From JBFFSQ01 sp041572275 (GTDB lineage Bacteria; Pseudomonadota; Gammaproteobacteria; SZUA-229): a stretch of DNA of 14,467 bases. A program made the translations under genes and the position numbers. This document shows, one piece after another, positions 13,510 through 14,467 of the stretch (position 1 is the first letter of the stretch; each line of letters starts with the position of its first letter). The stretch covers positions 1-14,467 of the forward strand of contig JBFFSQ010000060.1 of the NCBI GenBank assembly GCA_041572275.1, read 5' to 3'. The notes under the pieces were generated by a model, which was not told the DNA's origin, searched no databases, and saw only the letters and a list, made by a program, of their open reading frames with translations.

Positions 13510-14297
13510 ACTTTACCTGTTTTATTTCTGTAAATAAGATAAAAAAGAAAACATCCAACCAGAATCATGGGTATTGATAATTGCTGGCCTTTGGTCATCC
13601 AGTCGAAAGCAACAAAGCCAATATGTGAGTCTGGGGTACGGAAAAACTCAGTAATAAATCGGAACAAACCATAACCGATCATAAATAAAGCACTTGCAGC
13701 CATAGCTGGTCGAGGCTTCCTGGTATAAAACCAAAGAAGTAGAAACAATAACAGCCCTTCAGTTAATGCCTGATAGAGTGATGAGGGATGACGCGCTATA
13801 TGATCACCAAAATCCATTGCCCACGGAATATCTGACTCAACAGGCCGACCCAATAATTCTTTGTTTATAAAATTACCGACTCGACCAGCACCTAAACCAA
13901 TGGGCACCATCGGCGCAAGGAAATCGGCCACCTGAAAATATGTTTTTTTAGTCTTTTTAGCAAAGAAGTAATAGGCAACGAAAACGCCCAACATACCACC
14001 ATGAAAGGACATCCCGCCTTCCCATATACGAAACAAAATAACTGGGTTTTCTAAAAACGCAGAAAAATTATAAAACAGCACATAACCAATACGGCCACCA
14101 AGAATTACACCTAGTGCACCATAAAAAATAACATCTGAAACCTGTTCGCTATTCCAGCCTGAATTATCCAGTGCTGCACGCCGAACCCCTAACCACCAGG
14201 CACCGGCAAAACCGATTAAATACATCAAGCCATACCAGTGTACTTTTACAAAACCGAGGTCTATGGCCACCGGATTAATTTCAGGATAGGTAATCAT
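13506..14297 (-). CDS. lgt: Prolipoprotein diacylglyceryl transferase
   Basis: Lgt attaches diacylglycerol from phosphatidylglycerol to the lipobox cysteine of prolipoproteins, the first step of lipoprotein maturation in the inner membrane. The 263-residue protein has about seven membrane segments. Visible signatures are WYGLMYLIGF (Y26 region), SFHGGMLG with H99 (E. coli H103), the Lgt signature GAGRVGNFINKELLGRP with R139, N142 and E147 (E. coli R143, N146, E151), and RFITEFFRTPD (R213, E217, R220). The N terminus MITYPEINPVAI fits the family. No clear Shine-Dalgarno precedes it; a -10-like CATAAT occurs on this strand at 14351-14356 but without a good -35. Its products would include the Slp-type lipoprotein in this window and LptE elsewhere. 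It leads the lgt-thyA-folA run. Confidence 0.97.
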   Translation of the reverse strand: MITYPEINPVAIDLGFVKVHWYGLMYLIGFAGAWWLGVRRAALDNSGWNSEQVSDVIFYGALGVILGGRIGYVLFYNFSAFLENPVILFRIWEGGMSFHGGMLGVFVAYYFFAKKTKKTYFQVADFLAPMVPIGLGAGRVGNFINKELLGRPVESDIPWAMDFGDHIARHPSSLYQALTEGLLLFLLLWFYTRKPRPAMAASALFMIGYGLFRFITEFFRTPDSHIGFVAFDWMTKGQQLSIPMILVGCFLFYLIYRNKTGKV

Positions 14298-14419
14298 GCA
14301 CAGATGTTAACAGAAAGCAGAAACTAGCTGAATTAAGTTTTTTTAAATACATTATGAAGTGAGCCAGAAACTCAGAATAGTGTTTAAGTGATACTACAAA
14401 AATGGTTTTTTAAGGGCAT

Positions 14420-14450
14420 AAAAATATACCCAGCTCATTTTGAACTGGGC
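14420..14450 (-). terminator. Rho-independent terminator of an off-window minus-strand gene
   Basis: CCCAG (14429-14433) pairs with CTGGG (14445-14449); after one C-A mismatch, TCA (14435-14437) pairs with TGA (14441-14443) around a TTT loop. Read on the minus strand the hairpin is followed by TATATTTTT. It therefore most likely ends a minus-strand gene lying beyond the right edge, separating it from lgt. On the plus strand there is no T-run. Confidence 0.65.
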
Positions 14451-14467
14451 ATTCGCAATCAAAGCCT

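Overview
The window is a stretch of gammaproteobacterial chromosome. The best evidence is the order lptD-surA-pdxA-rsmA-apaG-apaH, an outer-membrane LPS transporter carrying the four-cysteine LptD pattern, an Slp-type lipoprotein, and an lgt-thyA-folA cluster whose ThyA is of the 283-residue Vibrio-like type. No transposase, integrase, tRNA, rRNA, CRISPR array or prophage gene is visible. Most of the window is core housekeeping DNA. The genus cannot be fixed from sequence alone; a non-enteric marine or environmental gammaproteobacterium is an inference.

Layout. (1) 2-2776 is the most accessory-looking part: the 3' end of an slp-like lipoprotein gene (+), converging on a solitary hydantoinase-B gene (-), which diverges from a short membrane protein of the urate hydroxylase (PuuD N-terminal) family (+). 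The 144-base divergent spacer holds a good sigma-70 promoter and a Fur-box-like sequence, and a strong hairpin terminator closes the PuuD-like gene. (2) 2877-5071 is an argD-argF arginine biosynthesis pair behind a near-consensus promoter and an odd hairpin at the predicted transcript start. (3) 5271-12160 is a long, tightly packed + strand run. LptD and its periplasmic chaperone SurA come first, then PdxA (pyridoxal phosphate synthesis) and RsmA (16S rRNA dimethylation), joined by gaps or overlaps of a few bases. ApaG, a 91-codon methyltransferase remnant and ApaH (Ap4A hydrolase) follow. (4) 12161-14297 is a minus-strand lgt-thyA-folA run meeting apaH tail to tail with no base between the stop codons. 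ThyA consumes methylene-tetrahydrofolate and FolA regenerates tetrahydrofolate, so those two form a metabolic pair.

Gene-free stretches are all under 300 bases: 1957-2100 (promoter and Fur-like site), 2713-2975 (terminator, then about 100 bases without recognisable content, then promoter and hairpin), 5072-5270 (two inverted repeats and a weak -10), 10566-10641 (nothing clear) and 14298-14467 (terminator of an off-window minus-strand gene).

I see no convincing new multi-gene system. The observations most worth checking are the methyltransferase remnant between apaG and apaH, the Fur-like site beside the orphan hydantoinase-B and PuuD-like genes, the 5'-end hairpin of argD, and the nested inverted repeat upstream of lptD.
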